From Terfezia claveryi (taxonomy: Eukaryota; Ascomycota; Pezizomycetes; Pezizales; Pezizaceae): a DNA stretch of 27,902 nt. This document shows, piece after piece, positions 1 through 10,699 of the stretch (position 1 is the stretch's first letter; the number at the start of each line of letters is the position of its first letter). Under the pieces are notes generated by a model that saw only the letters and a program-made list of their open reading frames with translations, did no database searches and was not told where the DNA came from. The stretch is from assembly GCA_015179025.1 (NCBI GenBank), contig WHUX01000433.1, positions 1 through 27,902 on the forward strand, in the 5' to 3' direction. Made by a program: the position numbers and the translations under genes.

Positions 1-785
1 AGTCCACGTACCTAGCTATATCTGTGCATATTGATAGGGGATATCTCGGGAGTGCACTTGCGGAGTCCTAAGAGCAATTAGCAATACCTCCACATAGAGT
101 CCGCCGGCTTTCTAGCGAGTTCAGATACCTAGCTATATCTGTGAATATTGATAGGGGATATCTCAGCAGAGTCCTAAGAGAAATTAGCAACGCCCTCACA
201 TGGAGTCCGCTGGTTTTCTAGTTAGTTCACATACCTGGCTATGCCTGTGTCTGCCCATATAGCTGGGGGATATCTCACAACTGTACTTTGGGCATCCTAA
301 GAGCAATTAGCAATGCCTTCACATAGAGTCCCCTGGTTTTTGGCGAGTTCACGTACCTAGGTATGCCTGTGTCTGCGCACATCGATTAGGGATATCTCGT
401 AACTGCACTTTGGGTATCCTAAGAGCAATTAGCAATGCCTTCACATAGAGTCTGCTGGTTTCTGGCGAGTTCACGTACCTAGCTATGCCTGTGTCTTCGC
501 ACATAGATTGGGGATATCTCGCAACTGCACTTTGGGCGTCATAAGAGCAATTAGCAATGCCTTCACATAGAGTCCACTGGTTTCTGGCGAGTTCATTACC
601 TAGCTATACCTGTCTCTGCGCACATCGATTGGGGATATCTCGCAACCGCACTTTGGGCGTCCTAAGAGCAATTAGCTAGGCCTTCACATAGAGTCCGTAG
701 GTTGTCTGGCGAGTTCACGCACCTGGCTATGTCTGCGCATATATATGGGGGATATCTCAAGAGTGCACTGGGGGAGTCCTAACCT
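1..785 (+). repeat. 122-bp tandem satellite, left arm
   Basis: Repeats begin at the motif AGTTCACRTACCTAGCTATG, at about 118, 224, 346, 468, 590 and 712, with a partial unit from 1. Spacing is 122 bp for the four inner units and 106 bp for the 118-224 unit, which lacks the segment around GTGCACTTTGGG. Each unit carries GATATCTC, AAGAGCAATTAGCAATGCC and ACATAGAGTCC landmarks. No coding potential is seen. Confidence 0.92.
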
Positions 786-1092
786 TAGCGCTGGCTGCTT
801 GACCTTCCGCCGACTACTGGCTGTCTGCGTTATGTGTCATACCTGTGAAAAGTGGGGGTGCACGTGCTCTCGTGTTCTGTAGGTTCGCGCAGCCCTAGAA
901 ATATGTGTCGGCTGACGCGGCCGGGAAATATGTGTTGATTGGTCGGAAGGCAGATTTGCGCACGCTAGTGTGACAGATCAGCATATGCATGTTTCAGGCT
1001 ACATATGCCCGCCAGCCGTGGGTTTACCGAAGTGGGTAATAGGAGCACTGATGGCGGGCTTGTCCATATGGACCTGTGCATGCAAGAAACTC
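1..1092 (+). repeat. Left arm of a giant inverted repeat (foldback-like)
   Basis: This arm reads as the reverse complement of about 1992-3197. The match includes both the tandem array (1-785) and the unique inner part (about 785-1092). For example, the stretch around 1019-1065 with CCGAAGTGGGTAATAGGAGC recurs inverted near 2039-2060. Position 1 pairs with about 3197, so the arm starts outside the window and its outer end and any target-site duplication cannot be seen. Long inverted arms built from subterminal tandem repeats are the architecture of foldback elements; that label is inference, since no transposase is present. Confidence 0.9.
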
Positions 1093-1254
1093 ATGCTTTT
1101 GGAGACTTATATATATATGCGAGAAACTCATGCTTTTGGAGACTTAAATATATATATGCGAGAAACTCATGCTTTTGGAGACTTAAATATATATATGCGA
1201 GAAACTCATGCTTTTGGAGATATATATATATATATGCGAGACACTCGTGCTTTG

Positions 1255-1290
<36 letters not shown>

Positions 1291-1740
1291 AGAAACTCAT
1301 GCTTTTGGAGGCTTATATATATATATACGAGAATCTCGTGCTTTGGAGACTTATATATATATATGCGCGAATCTCGTACTTTGGAGACTTATATATATAT
1401 GCGAGAAACTCATGCTTTTGGAGACTTATATATATATATGCGAGAAACTCATGCTTTTGGAGACTTATATATATATATGCGAGAAACTCATGCTTTTGGA
1501 GGCTTATATATATATATACGAGAATCTCGTGCTTTGGAGACTTATATATATATATGCGCGAATCTCGTGCTTTGGAGACTTATATATATATGCGAGAAAC
1601 TCATGCTTTTGGAGAATTATATATATATATGCGAGAAACTCATGCTTTTGGAGACTTATATATATATATGCGAGAAACTCATGCTTTTGGAGGCTTATAT
1701 ATATATATGCGAGAAACTCGTGCTTTTGGAGACATATAGA
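1081..1740 (+). repeat. About 40-bp TA-rich tandem array at the palindrome centre
   Basis: About 16 units of GCGAGAAACTCATGCTTTTG preceded by GAGACTTA and a (TA)n tract of variable length (longest near 1256-1287). Some units carry the variant GCGCGAATCTCGTGCTTTGG. Long open frames with MRETHAFGDL- or ARNSCFWRL-like repeats cross it in several frames and both strands. They exist only because the unit lacks stops, and are not genes. Confidence 0.92.
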
Positions 1741-1850
1741 GAAATGCATGCATTCGCGGGCATATATATATATATGTGCGAGAAACTCAATGGTTTTGGA
1801 GATATAGAGAAATGCATGCATTCGCGGGCAAGACAAATATATATGCAGAG
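1735..1850 (+). repeat. Variant two-copy repeat next to the TA-rich array
   Basis: Two copies, about 65 bp apart, of a segment with GAGAAATGCATGCATTCGCG, each joined to a variant of the 40-bp unit (GCGAGAAACTCAATGG, GCGAGAAACTTATGC). ATGCATGCAT is itself palindromic. This looks like an edge of the array where it picked up extra sequence before amplifying. Confidence 0.7.
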
Positions 1851-1909
1851 GCGAGAAACTTATGCATTAGCAGCCTCTAGATCTACATGGAATCAATCTA
1901 TAAGCCTCA

Positions 1910-1992
1910 AAAGCACGAGATTCTTGCATATATATATATATATCTCCAAAAGCATGAGTTTCTCGCACATATATATAAGTCTCCAAAAGCCT
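1910..1992 (-). repeat. Inverted copies of the 40-bp unit
   Basis: Two units appear in the opposite orientation to the main central array (CTCCAAAAGCATGAGTTTCT followed by CGCA and TA runs). They lead straight into the right arm. The polarity switch is therefore between about 1870 and 1910, which makes the right side of the centre much shorter than the left. Confidence 0.85.
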
Positions 1993-3235
1993 GAGTTTCT
2001 CGCATGCACAGGTCTATATGAACAAGCCCGCCATCAGTGCTCCTATTACCCACTTCGGTAAACCCACGGCTGGCGGGCATATGTAGCCTAAAACATGCAT
2101 GTGCTGATCTGTCACACCAGCATGCGCAAATCTGCCTTCCGACCAATCAACATATATTTCCCTGCCACGTCAGCCGACACATATTTCCAGGGCTGTACAA
2201 ACCAACAGAACACGAGAGCACGTGCACCCCCACTTTTCACAGGTATGACACATAACGCAGACAGCCAGTAGTCGGCGGAAGGTCAAGCAGCCAGCGCTGA
2301 GGTTAGGACTCCCCCAGTGCACTCTTGAGATATCCCCATCTATATGCGCAGACATAGCCAGGTGCGTGAACTCGCCAGACAATCCGAGGACTCTATGTGA
2401 AGGCCTAGCTAATTGCTCTTAGGACGCTCAAAGTACGGTTGTGAGATATCCTCAATCGATGTGCGCAGAGACAGGCATAGCTAGGTAATGAACTCACCAG
2501 AAACCAGCGGACTCTATGTGAAGGCATTGCTAATTGCTCTTAGGATGCCTAAAGTGCAGTTGCGAGATATTCCTAATCGATGTGCAAAGACACAGGCATA
2601 GCTAGGTACGTGAACTCGCCAGAAACCAGCGGACTCTATGTGAATGCATTGCTAATTGCTCTTAGGATGCCCAAAGTGCAGTTACGAGATATCCCCAATC
2701 TATGTGTGTAGATACAGGCCTAGCTAGGTATGTGAACTCGCCAGAAACCAGCGGACTCTATGTGAAGGCATTGCTAATTGCTCTCAGGACGCCGAAAGTG
2801 CAGTTACGAGATATCCCCAATCTATGTGCGCAGACAGAGGCATAGCTAGGTATGTGAACTCGTTAGAAAACCTGCGTACTCCATGTGAGGGCATTGCTAA
2901 TTTCTCTTAGGACTCCGCCGAGATATCCCCTATCAATATTCATAGACATAGCTAGGTATGTGAACTCACTAGAAAACCAGTGGACTCTATATGGAGGCAT
3001 TGCTAATTGCTCTTAGGACTCCGCAAGTGCCCTCCCAAGGTATCCCCTATCAATTACAGACATAGCTAGGTAAGTGAACTCGCCAGAAAACCAGCGGAGT
3101 CTATGTGAGGGCATTGCTAATTGCTCTTAGGACTCCGCAAGTGCACTCCCGAGATATCCCCTATCAATATGCACAGACATAGCTAGGTACGTGGACTCGC
3201 CAGCAAATCCGTGGACTCTGTGGGACTGCCTAGCT
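1992..3235 (-). repeat. Right arm of the giant inverted repeat
   Basis: Reverse-complement partner of the left arm. The inner part (1992-2310) mirrors about 775-1092, including the ATATTTCC / GTCAGCCGACACATAT landmarks near 2155-2190 against 895-935. The outer part is the inverted 122-bp satellite. After about 3235 the repeat signature stops (last landmark TAGCTAATTG at about 3231-3240), so this is probably the right end of the element or array. Confidence 0.9.
2310..3235 (-). repeat. 122-bp tandem satellite, right arm (inverted)
   Basis: Unit boundaries at the GTGAACTCGCC motif fall near 2366, 2487, 2609, 2731, 2853, 2959, 3073 and 3191. Spacings are 121-122 bp except 2853-2959 (106 bp) and the outer units (114-118 bp). 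The array holds about one more unit than the left arm part visible here. The short 106-bp unit sits at the mirror position of the short unit in the left arm. Confidence 0.92.
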
Positions 3236-3239
3236 AATT

Positions 3240-3920
3240 GTTCTACTACTAGGGGTTGCTCGTGGCAGTGGATAACTACATCAGCGAGGGTGGTTACTAC
3301 TTTGGAGACTGCTGAGGTCTGGGAACAGCTGGATTTTGGGAGGCATATGCGCAGGACAGAGTCCTAGTGGGATCTAGGTTCGGTGGAAATCAAATATAGC
3401 TCATCAGTGTATATAGAAGCTCAAGTTCACCTAGTGCATGCAATGTATTGCTTATACCTGGTTGCCTTTGCCTGACCGCCCCTCTCTGCTTGGCTGCATT
3501 TGCCTGGCTACTATTACCGTTATTCTCCACGTGCGCCAAGTAGAGTGGAAATATTGTCTGTCAGGTAGTTGTGCCAGGGCACACATCTGCGTTACTGAGG
3601 CATACTGTGCTCTTATAGCACCTAGACGTTGCATGACCATGGATTGGCGCCTGGGGGCAGAAACAGTATACGGCTTGAGGGCGGGGATGCACAAGATAGA
3701 GCGCCAAGGCGCTGTTCTACAACGCTGAACCCTAGGGCGCAAAGCCTCAGGGTACAGCGTCACGGCATGGATTGCGTTAACAACTGGCCGTGGGGCACGC
3801 GCTGCGAGGGAGCGGCGCCCGGGCGACAACTGTCTTTCGCGCTGCGCCGTTAACTATCAGTTTGTCTTTAGAACATCGCGGGCGTTGGGGGCCGCAAAGG
3901 CAAACTGCAATCGTTTCTGA
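3240..3920. other. Unique stretch, relatively GC-rich, no gene recognised
   Basis: After the palindrome the sequence becomes unique and locally GC-rich, especially 3610-3850 (GGAGCGGCGCCCGGGCG near 3808). Short overlapping open frames exist on both strands (for example 3438-3728 plus and 3452-3829 minus). They overlap each other, share no family signature and have no supporting context. I see no tRNA or rRNA signature here. Confidence 0.5.
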
Positions 3921-3922
3921 TG

Positions 3923-4327
3923 TTACAGCTTTGGTGGAATTGCTGCGAATGAACGGCTTTTCTGACCACTGTTCGGAAGTCCTCTGATCCCTACTACATC
4001 TGATTCAGACTCATCTCTAGAATTTCGTTCTTCCTCTTCATACTCAGAGTCATCAGATACTTCGGTAATTTCCCTACCATCTTCTCTTGTACTCTCCTCC
4101 TGCTTTGTCAATTCTATCAGCTTCTGGTCAATCATTCATAAACTCTAATAATTCTCACTAACCTGTGGGAGTTCTTGGAACCGCAGGCATTTATTGCCCT
4201 CTAGCTCATGCATCTGGTCTCTCCTCTTCCGCCTGAGTCCTTCATCGGATATACTGCATGTTCCATGCATCGCAGAGGGTTTCTTGTGGTCAGGAGTTGG
4301 CTCAGCGAGTTTGGCAGTACGATGCAT
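3923..4327 (-). pseudogene. Possible two-exon gene or relic with an acidic segment, function unknown
   Basis: On the minus strand an open frame from 4327 (start MHRTAKLAEPTPDHKK) runs to a stop near 4145. A second begins at 4135 and runs to 3923. Between them is a candidate short intron of about 39 nt: GTTAGTGAG after the PQ codons, ending GACCAG. Removing it would join the frames in phase, giving a basic KRKRRDQ-like stretch followed by a Glu/Asp-rich region (SDDSEYEEEERNSRDESESD). 39 nt is short even for a fungal intron, so a simple stop mutation is an equal alternative. No domain is recognised. It lies downstream of and parallel to the larger decayed frame at 4962-6397 and may be part of the same mobile or decayed unit. 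Confidence 0.3.
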
Positions 4328-4961
4328 TAGAAGCTGGCTTGATCCATGGTAGGTAGCTAGTATGTGGTAGAGAGAATTTCATAACTGTAGGCCATAGTCT
4401 AGTGTGGAGTAGGTGATAGAAAATTTTGTAAAAATGCACAGGACTATTATCGAACAGGTCTCGTGTGTTTTCTTTGGGTATATAGTGGTCCTATGCTATA
4501 TACCACTTCGTCCCTCTTCTGTATTGCGTTCTCTGATATCAAGGATGAATCATATGCACAATTAGATAAAGCATGATCAGCCTTACCTAACCTGATATGG
4601 CTGCCAGTCACATGTTATAGACCTTTTATCAGACAAGTCACTACACTAATCAGATGCTAGGAGCCCTTACCAACCTCCTGCTGTCAGGACAATTTACAAC
4701 TAGACTATACATTTACCAAATAATTATCTCTAACTGCGATTCCCGTACTTTAGTATTGTGTAAGGGCCTGTGTCACCTCAGGCTAAGCGGCCTAGAGATC
4801 CTCTAACTTTACAAATTGGCTCTTTCCAAGCCGTTATCGTAGGGCGTGGCATGAGACTAATAACACATCGTATTCATTTTGTGCTATGAACAAAAAAAAC
4901 AACATCCTTACCCATGTCTACCAACCTCGCAGTTACCAAATCAGACATCGACCGTCTGCTT
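4328..4961. other. AT-rich intergenic stretch, nothing recognised
   Basis: No coherent frame on either strand, no tandem repeat and no recognisable RNA gene. It separates the two decayed minus-strand frames. Confidence 0.5.
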
Positions 4962-6397
4962 CTAACCAGATTCATCCTCATCCCTATCTCCACTCGCTGA
5001 ATCCTCCCCATCCTCTTCCCCACCTGCTGAATCCTCCCCATCCTCATCCCCACCTGCTAAATCATTTGCCGCTTCTGACTCTGGCTCTGGCTCTGGCTCT
5101 AGCTCTGGATCTACTAGCTCCTGCCCTGACTCATGCTCAAGCTCTGACTCTAGCTCGGAAGGGTAATACTACCCATTGAAGTCCCCTCCTAAGGTGGACC
5201 TCCGAATGCTGCTATCGCAACCCTTTCCGCAGCTTTCTTATCATTGGAACACCGAAATGCCCTGGCTGCAGCATGTGCTGGGGCACATGCCCTCATATAA
5301 GCCTTGCCATCCTGTAGATTTAACCACTTCATCCAGCTGAAGCTGGCTTCATTGTCTGAATCCAGGGTTTCGCCCTTCTTACGTCCCTTAAATACCTAGT
5401 GACGTCTCTTGTACTCTACAAGCTGACCTTTAAACTGACCTATCTTCTTCCGACATCTGGCCTTACTGTGTTTGAAGCCGTAGTCGGTCCGTGGCCAAGC
5501 CTTGGGCTTCTTTCTCCCAAACTTGATTAGGTAGAGTTCATTTTTAGAATCGGACGCTACAAGATTGAAGAGGTCTGCCTACATATCGAACTCATTGTGC
5601 CTAAAATAGGGCCGATCATTCGGGGCAGGGCTTTGATAGGCCCTGCCGACCCTAGTCAGTTGCACCTGAAACAGCAGTGGCTTGTATGCACCATTTGCCA
5701 CTACAAGAAAATTCACCAAATCGTCGTCCATTGTCACTCATTCTATATCCTCTAGCTGTATGCCATCAAGTGGTGGCTTTGTCAGTGCACCATAGATTAG
5801 TCTAACCACCCTACTATTAGGGATTCTCGGATGAATCCCTTCGATCTATTCGGCCATTGTGACTTTCCTTAAAGCCACAAGTTGCTTATTTCAGGCATTA
5901 GTCTAGCAAAAAGCTTCTATTAATGGCGTTGATATCCCTGTTGTAAGCTGGGTCTATTATGGCAACCCAAACTGTGTAAGACGGAAGTGTAATCGGACGT
6001 CCTATATCCCCCTCTGAGTTATTTGCGGCGTTTTCCCTCTTTCATTTAGCTGAGGCTAAACCCTTCTTGATTTCTGTCTCCCGGTCTTTTTTCAAACAAT
6101 CTAGCAAGAGATGGTGGAATCTCTCTCTAGCTTTATCACCCTCTTGATCCCCTTTAGGGGTCAACAACAATTTGCGCGCGGAGCAGGAAGTCTATTTGTC
6201 GGGTCGATGGCATGCTATTGAAATGTTTCCCAAACAGCAGCCGATGTGCCATGCTTACCAGTTATTCCCTTTGTATGTGTATATGCCTTGAGATGTCTCT
6301 GCCACTTACAGTACTCCTCCAAGTTGTCATCTCCCCATCCTAGCTAGGTTTTCACAGGGGAAACCATTTGATCCCCTTTTGCCGTGGCTCTTGACAT
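4962..6397 (-). pseudogene. Decayed coding region of unknown function with a Glu/Asp-rich C-terminal tail
   Basis: Reading the minus strand from an ATG at 6397 (MSRATAKGDQMVSPVKT) gives a protein-like sequence of roughly 470 codons with scattered stops and at least two frameshifts. Successive recognisable segments are DNLEEYCKWQRHLKAYTH (N-terminus), RPITLPSYTVWVAIIDPAYN, RVVRLIYGALTKPPLDGI, DDDLVNFLVVANGAYKPL, KKPKAWPRTDYGFKHSKARC and SFSWMKWLNLQDGKAYMRAC. A tail of about 65 residues (4965-5165) is dominated by Glu and Asp, with PEPEPE- and GDEDGEDSAGG-like repeats. Several stops are TAG or TGA at positions where Gln, Trp or Arg would fit. The balanced composition over 1.4 kb argues for real ancestral coding. 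I recognise no domain. It could be an accessory ORF of a DNA transposon or a captured host gene. The plus-strand His/Pro-rich frame at 4886-5179 is its antisense shadow. Confidence 0.55.
5050..5160. repeat. CTCTGG hexanucleotide microsatellite
   Basis: Runs of TCTGGCTCTGGCTCTGGCTC with TAGCTCTGGA variants. On the minus strand it encodes the Glu-Pro repeats of the acidic tail of the decayed frame at 4962-6397, so it is probably a former low-complexity coding segment. Confidence 0.75.
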
Positions 6398-6399
6398 AT

Positions 6400-6406
6400 T
6401 GTTGTT

Positions 6407-6448
<42 letters not shown>

Positions 6449-6449
6449 G
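6400..6449. repeat. (TTG)n trinucleotide microsatellite
   Basis: About 16 near-perfect TTG/GTT triplets. It sits immediately 5' of the ATG of the minus-strand relic, where it reads (CAA)n/(AAC)n. In the frame of that ATG it would give poly-Asn directly behind an upstream TGA, so it is more likely leader sequence than coding. Confidence 0.9.
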
Positions 6450-7224
6450 CTGAATCAGTGACTGACTACCTAATGTGGTAATACCCGAATTAGTTGGATG
6501 AGTTCGTCTGATATCTGATTTGCGACGTACCTTAACTAGCTGATGGAATAACTTAAGTACCAGATAAAATAACGACTTTGTAGAAACCTCATGATTAAAA
6601 CCTCTCGTGTGTAGAATATAAGAGTGATGTAGATAGTTTCCTCACAATGTACTGGATTGAGTATCCTAATGAATGGGAAGGCCCTTTATATGTACACAAG
6701 CCTATCCTGTATCTACTATGCTCAAAACCATGATAACTATAGCATTGGCCTTCATGACCTGCTGGACTGTGCCAGTTCGTTTCATAACTTCAAATATCTG
6801 ATGGCCAGTTGTTTGAATATCATTGTGTCTGGATAATATTAAGTTCATAAATACCACCCCTGTTGGCACAGGACAACATGATGGAGTAACCAAGCTAGTC
6901 TAGGAGTAACTACTATGTACGTTTATAAATTGGAATATTATCTAGCCTAAATATTATTGGCAATGAAGTGTATCGGACGTTTAGTGAGCGTTAACAACCT
7001 TAAATAGTGTCGCGAGTTGGCATTACAAAGACAAACAAATAACTGTCACATAACTGGTGAGAACTAGAAATGAAGTTTAGTTTGAGAAGTAGACCTCCAT
7101 AATACTTCTCTGTTGGCGAACCAGCTAGGCAACCCCTGCAAATGGGTATTCTAAACCGAATATAGCTGGGTCAGCAGATTAATAGAGCCAGTTTGTTTCA
7201 ATTGCTTGGAAATGCAGTCCTATT
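6450..7224. other. Unique AT-rich spacer, nothing recognised
   Basis: Only short unsupported frames (for example 6702-6893 minus, 63 residues). No tandem repeats or RNA genes seen. It precedes the 5' end of Plavaka relic 1. Confidence 0.5.
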
Positions 7225-7381
7225 TGAAACGGACGCATAGAAGCAATAAGCAACCTAAATTAGGCTAGACTAGATTGGGCTAGCTTTCATATAGAGGAAA
7301 TGCTTATCGCTTAATTGTTGTTCTCCACCAGATAGAATGAACAACCACACTCTTCACTAGTTTGGTTACTCTTCAAATTCT

Positions 7382-10300
7382 ATGAATTCCTTCAACCCAC
7401 ATACAATGATTGGTGCATGCTCTTTTTGCCGCCAGCCCTTTAAAACAACTGGTAAGCTCATGATGCATTTGGAAACACAACATCCTAAAGAGTGACACAA
7501 ACCGTCCAAAAGAAAATGGGTGAACACAAACACAAATGATGGTTATTGAGACATAACTCACATGATAACAGACGCAGTACAACCTTATGGTGGTGCGTGC
7601 CCATTTTGCAACCAGGTATTCAAATCAGCTGGCGCCCTCAGTAATTATTTGTTGAAACAACATCCCAACCATCGGCATCCCGAAAAAGAGCGGAAACTAG
7701 CACAAGCAAGGAACATTGGGATGTCGGAGGGCAACTAATGGATGCAGCATAGTCTACAAATGAAAACCACTTTGAGGATGAGTTAAGCCGCCTCTTCTTC
7801 GACCTTCCTGACTTTACAGTGCAAAATCAGACGAAGTTGTGGGAAGAACTGCGAGAAGAAATTGCCTATGATTGCACTGCCAATGCTGATATGGTTGGTC
7901 AATAAATAGACATCATCAGTTCGACTGCAGATGATATGTATTTCCCTGCAGACCTTGAAGCAGGCAAGGTTATTTCTACATACCCCTTAGTTGTACAAAA
8001 GCAACCAATGTACAATTTCTTTCAACCTTTCCAAGATGCCCTAGATTTCAAACTTGTAAGATTTCTATACGAAACGTATATGCCAAAGGCTTAGATCGAC
8101 GTATTCTTTAAGGATGACTTCCTTGGGCGAAATTCAGACACACAAAGCTTTAGAATGGACGGCAGTTCAAGGTTTTCATTCCGATCAGCTTCCACCTTGT
8201 ATCAGAAGATTGACCAGATAATCACTGATCCACCGTGGAAGAATAGGTTCGTAGACTTCAATCTAGTAAAGAATACGGAGTTCTAGTACTGGGACATTTT
8301 GGCGTCATTAAAGTACTTGCTGTGTAGGAAATCATTTGCAGCATACATATGCTGGGCCCCGGTCAGGAACTTCGACATGCAGCAGGAGTGGGTTTATACA
8401 GAGATGAATACTGCATTGTAGTGGTGGGATACATAGGTATACAATTGCCCCATTGATGACTTGTAGGTACTACATTTGGCAACAATTTGGTTATTGATTT
8501 CAGATCATAGATAACACTTCCAGTGGGTGCTACGTTGGTTCCTGTACTTTTTGCGTCCGATACCACCCATCTGACAAATTTTTCTAGTGATGGCAAAGTG
8601 TGGCCCATATATATAAGCATGGGCAACATCAAGTCAAGGTTTCGGAATAAACCCATATCTTATGCCTGGATACTGGTTGCCCTACTGCCTCATAGTCCCA
8701 AGCGAGTCAAAAAAATCCCTGGCTGGTCGCAAGAGAAACAAGAGCAAGAGTCAATTCAGGTTTTGCATGATCTACTTAGGTTTATCTTGCGTCCGTTATC
8801 GGATGCTGCGCGGGATGGGCAGAAAATAAATTGTGCTGACAAGGTAATCCAGAAATGTTATTTCCGAGTTGCTAGCTAGCTTGCAGAACATATGGAAAAT
8901 GCAATAATACATGGGATTTACACTACCAGGTGTCCAATATGTGAATGTCCTCAGGACCAACTAGGCCAGTTTTGGGAATATCCTATGCGCAACGCTGAAA
9001 AATATTAGGAATGGGTTAACAAATCGGACGCTAGAAGTCTTCACGATAAAGGAGTGAAAGCTGTCAAAAATACATTATGGACCTGCAAAGTGTAGTCCCA
9101 CAAGAAGTCATTCCATCAGATATCCTTCATACAATACTTTTAAGGAACCTGCAATATTTACTGGAATGGATCAAGGGTTTTTTAGAAATCCATAACAAAC
9201 TCCCCGTATTCAATAATATTTGGAGTTCACTACCTCATTACCCTAGCAATCACGTCCCGCGAAAATCATATAGGCTTTTGAGTCAACTCTCCAGCAAGAA
9301 AATGCGATCAATTCTAAGAGTCATTTTGGGGGTTTTCACGGCTTCTCTACACTGCAAGACAGACACACCGCGTCCGACAGGTGCCCAAGAGTGAGATTTT
9401 AAGAAAGCAATCACTTGTATGTGATACCTGACTAATTTTGCGCTCCTCTCCAGATATCGAGGTCATACCGACAGTACCATAGAATATATGCGGGAATATC
9501 TGCAACGCTTCCATGCCACAAAGGACGTTTTTTGATGATATCGAGCTAGCAAAGCTGCAAAGGCCAGAGTGGATGAGATGTCGAAACAGCTAATGGAACA
9601 GAATCAGTGTCGCAACCTTGAGGCAGATGCAAACAGACGCACAGTGGTGCAAAAGGATCAACTTGCAGCGGAAGATAGGGAGGAATATTCATATTTAGTG
9701 AATCAGGTTCTAGTCGAAGATTCACATTTCAATTTTCCAAAGATCTATGTAATGATGTACTAGGCTAACCAAATCTCCCACTACGGCAGCTTGCTCCAAT
9801 GTTTATGAGACTTTACATAAGTAATTCAAGGACGCATACCATTGGAGTAATCATGTTAACAGTATCCCGCAAGTGATCAAGGGTTATAGCCGGTATCATA
9901 ACTTCGCCGTAAGGGAATTAGAAATGGCAGCATGAGCAGAGGAGAGTGAGGCTATTCAGGGGAGGTTAAAAGATGTGGTGCGTCTGAAACAAAGAGGCAC
10001 GGAGCTAATTGTGGAAGGTCAAAAGAAGATTTTGATGACACTACAGGGCAAGCATTGGGTCAAGATAATAAGGAATCTGTCAGGTATAGCGGACGAGTTC
10101 TTGGTACTGGAGATTGAGAAGCATTTACATGAGGTTTTTGAGGACAATGTTTGTGCAATGGCAGATTACCTACAATCGGATGCAGAGGGGATTTTGTTGG
10201 GTGCGGAGGTGCAAGCGTACAATGCAGTTGAAATTCCAGTACTAGATCAGGATGTGGATGATAAAAACAGTTATCAACTGCAACATGTACATACAGCAGG

Positions 10301-10699
10301 TGGGAAAAGTTGGCGTAGAAAGGAGGCAAGGAAGAATACCATTTCGGTATGTGTTGAGTCCATGAGACTACGGCCAGCGTCCGTTACAGAAACTATGAAG
10401 GGTTTCAATGGTCGAGTGGTAGGGTTTTTGAATTCATTATTTACAGTACTGGGGACTAACAACGAGTAGTATAAATTAGCACATGTTATGCTGCTAGACT
10501 GGGTAGGGAATCCTACACCACACGGTCCAGAAAGGATGTCTTACATCCAGGAATTTAAATGTGGAGGAGGGCAGACGATAGTATGGCTACATTCAATTGA
10601 AGGAGCTGTACATTTAATACCAGTGGAGCTAAAACAGAAGGGGATAGTAAATAATAGAGTAGATTACCATGTTTGGAATGAAATGAATGACGAATAGAG
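7382..10699 (+). pseudogene. Plavaka-family transposase, degenerate (relic 1)
   Basis: Conceptual product of about 1,100 codons, broken by about 18 stops and several frameshifts. The N-terminus from ATG 7382 has two tandem C2H2 zinc fingers: CSFC...HLETQH at about 7416-7482, and CPFC...NYLLKQH at about 7597-7665, where Tyr replaces the first zinc-ligand His. Next come the family segments FFKDDFLGRN (about 8110), YWDILASLKYLL (8288), VYTEMNTAL*WWDT*VYN (8394-8450) and the core GATLVPVLFASDTTHLTNFS (8526-8590) with WPIYISMGNIKSRFRNKP (8602-8657). Later blocks are LAEHMENAIIHGIYTTRCPI (about 8880-8940), YRGHTDSTIEYMREYLQRFH (9457-9515), HFNFPKIY (9726-9750) and the C-terminal GPERMSYIQEFKCGGGQTIV (10525) to HVWNEMNDE. 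The DDE-type nuclease core belongs to the KDZ-related cut-and-paste class. The longest intact parts are 8523-8879 and 9975-10469. It cannot encode an active enzyme. Confidence 0.88.

Noticed and set aside
970..2061. Long open frames (up to 363 codons) with MRETHAFGDL / ARNSCFWRL repeats
   Set aside because: They are open on both strands and in several frames because the 40-bp unit has few stops. There is no non-repetitive coding sequence, so I treat them as satellite artefacts.
1..3235. CRISPR array
   Set aside because: Repeats are contiguous and degenerate without unique spacers of regular length, and no cas genes are present.
7382..10699. Alternative genetic code with TAG read as Gln
   Set aside because: TAA and TGA also interrupt the frame, frameshifts are present, and some TAGs replace Trp. 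Decay explains this better.
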